Part shown: piece by piece, positions 12,794 through 12,833 of the stretch
Position numbering within the stretch: the stretch's first letter is position 1
Layout: the number at the start of each line of letters is the position of its first letter
Assembly: GCA_002492725.1 (NCBI GenBank)
Contig: DLAF01000004.1
Coordinates: 1-12,833 of the forward strand
Direction: 5' to 3'
Source of the DNA: Lachnospiraceae bacterium UBA7054
Lineage (GTDB): Bacteria > Bacillota > Clostridia > Lachnospirales > Lachnospiraceae
DNA: 12,833 nt
Translations under genes and position numbers: made by a program
Notes under the pieces: generated by a model
Database searches by the model: none
Seen by the model: only the letters and a program-made list of their open reading frames with translations
What the model was told of the DNA's origin: nothing

Positions 12794-12833
12794 TGACTAC
12801 TTTCTCCCATGATAGCGTAAGTTTATTGTAGGA

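Noticed and set aside
1..12833. CRISPR array, IS element, integrase or toxin-antitoxin module
   Set aside because: No regularly spaced 25-40 base repeats, no transposase or recombinase motifs, and no recognisable toxin-antitoxin pair were found on either strand.

Overview
The window looks like chromosomal DNA of a Gram-positive Clostridia member, most likely a plant-fibre-degrading Lachnospiraceae-type gut or rumen anaerobe. This rests on near-universal AGGAGG-type ribosome-binding sites, intermediate GC, a leaderless set of plant-polysaccharide hydrolases, a short ferredoxin and a cytidylate-kinase-like protein of a kind common in that group. The species cannot be named from the sequence.

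Region 1 (63-6717) is a two-armed xyloglucan-type locus around a divergent promoter region (2027-2249). Leftward run an NAD-dependent epimerase/dehydratase (broken) and a GH5 endoglucanase/xyloglucanase. Rightward run a GH74 xyloglucanase and a GH31 alpha-xylosidase-type enzyme (one-base frameshift). None of the three hydrolases has a signal peptide. The simplest reading is cytoplasmic breakdown of imported xyloglucan fragments: GH74 and GH5 cut the backbone and GH31 removes xylose from the side chains.

Region 2 (6718-7155) has no intact convincing gene. It holds a bulged hairpin inside an outer inverted repeat, three 21-bp-spaced palindromic repeats, another 8-bp inverted repeat, and what looks like the remains of a small membrane-protein gene on the minus strand.

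Region 3 (7156-9084) is a divergent pair. One gene encodes an unrecognised 371-residue protein that may have an alpha/alpha-toroid fold (minus). The other encodes a cytidylate-kinase-like protein (plus) with a near-consensus promoter and a hairpin overlapping its stop codon.

Region 4 (9164-12728) is a long minus-strand run of small, closely spaced genes. In transcription order: a ferredoxin, a 65-residue His/Cys-rich protein, an ANT(6)-type aminoglycoside nucleotidyltransferase, a GNAT acetyltransferase, the C-terminal remnant of a cupin, a DUF6678-like protein, a decayed gene (one frameshift plus one in-frame TGA), a degenerate tRNA-like element and a small lipoprotein. The stretch from about 9740 to 10640 is clearly AT-richer than the rest and looks acquired.

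Three otherwise convincing genes carry disruptions (epimerase, GH31, the gene at 9734-10191), and one more is truncated (cupin). The GH31 indel could be a sequencing or assembly error. The epimerase lesion (an apparent internal deletion of about 30 codons) and the double-hit gene look like real decay.
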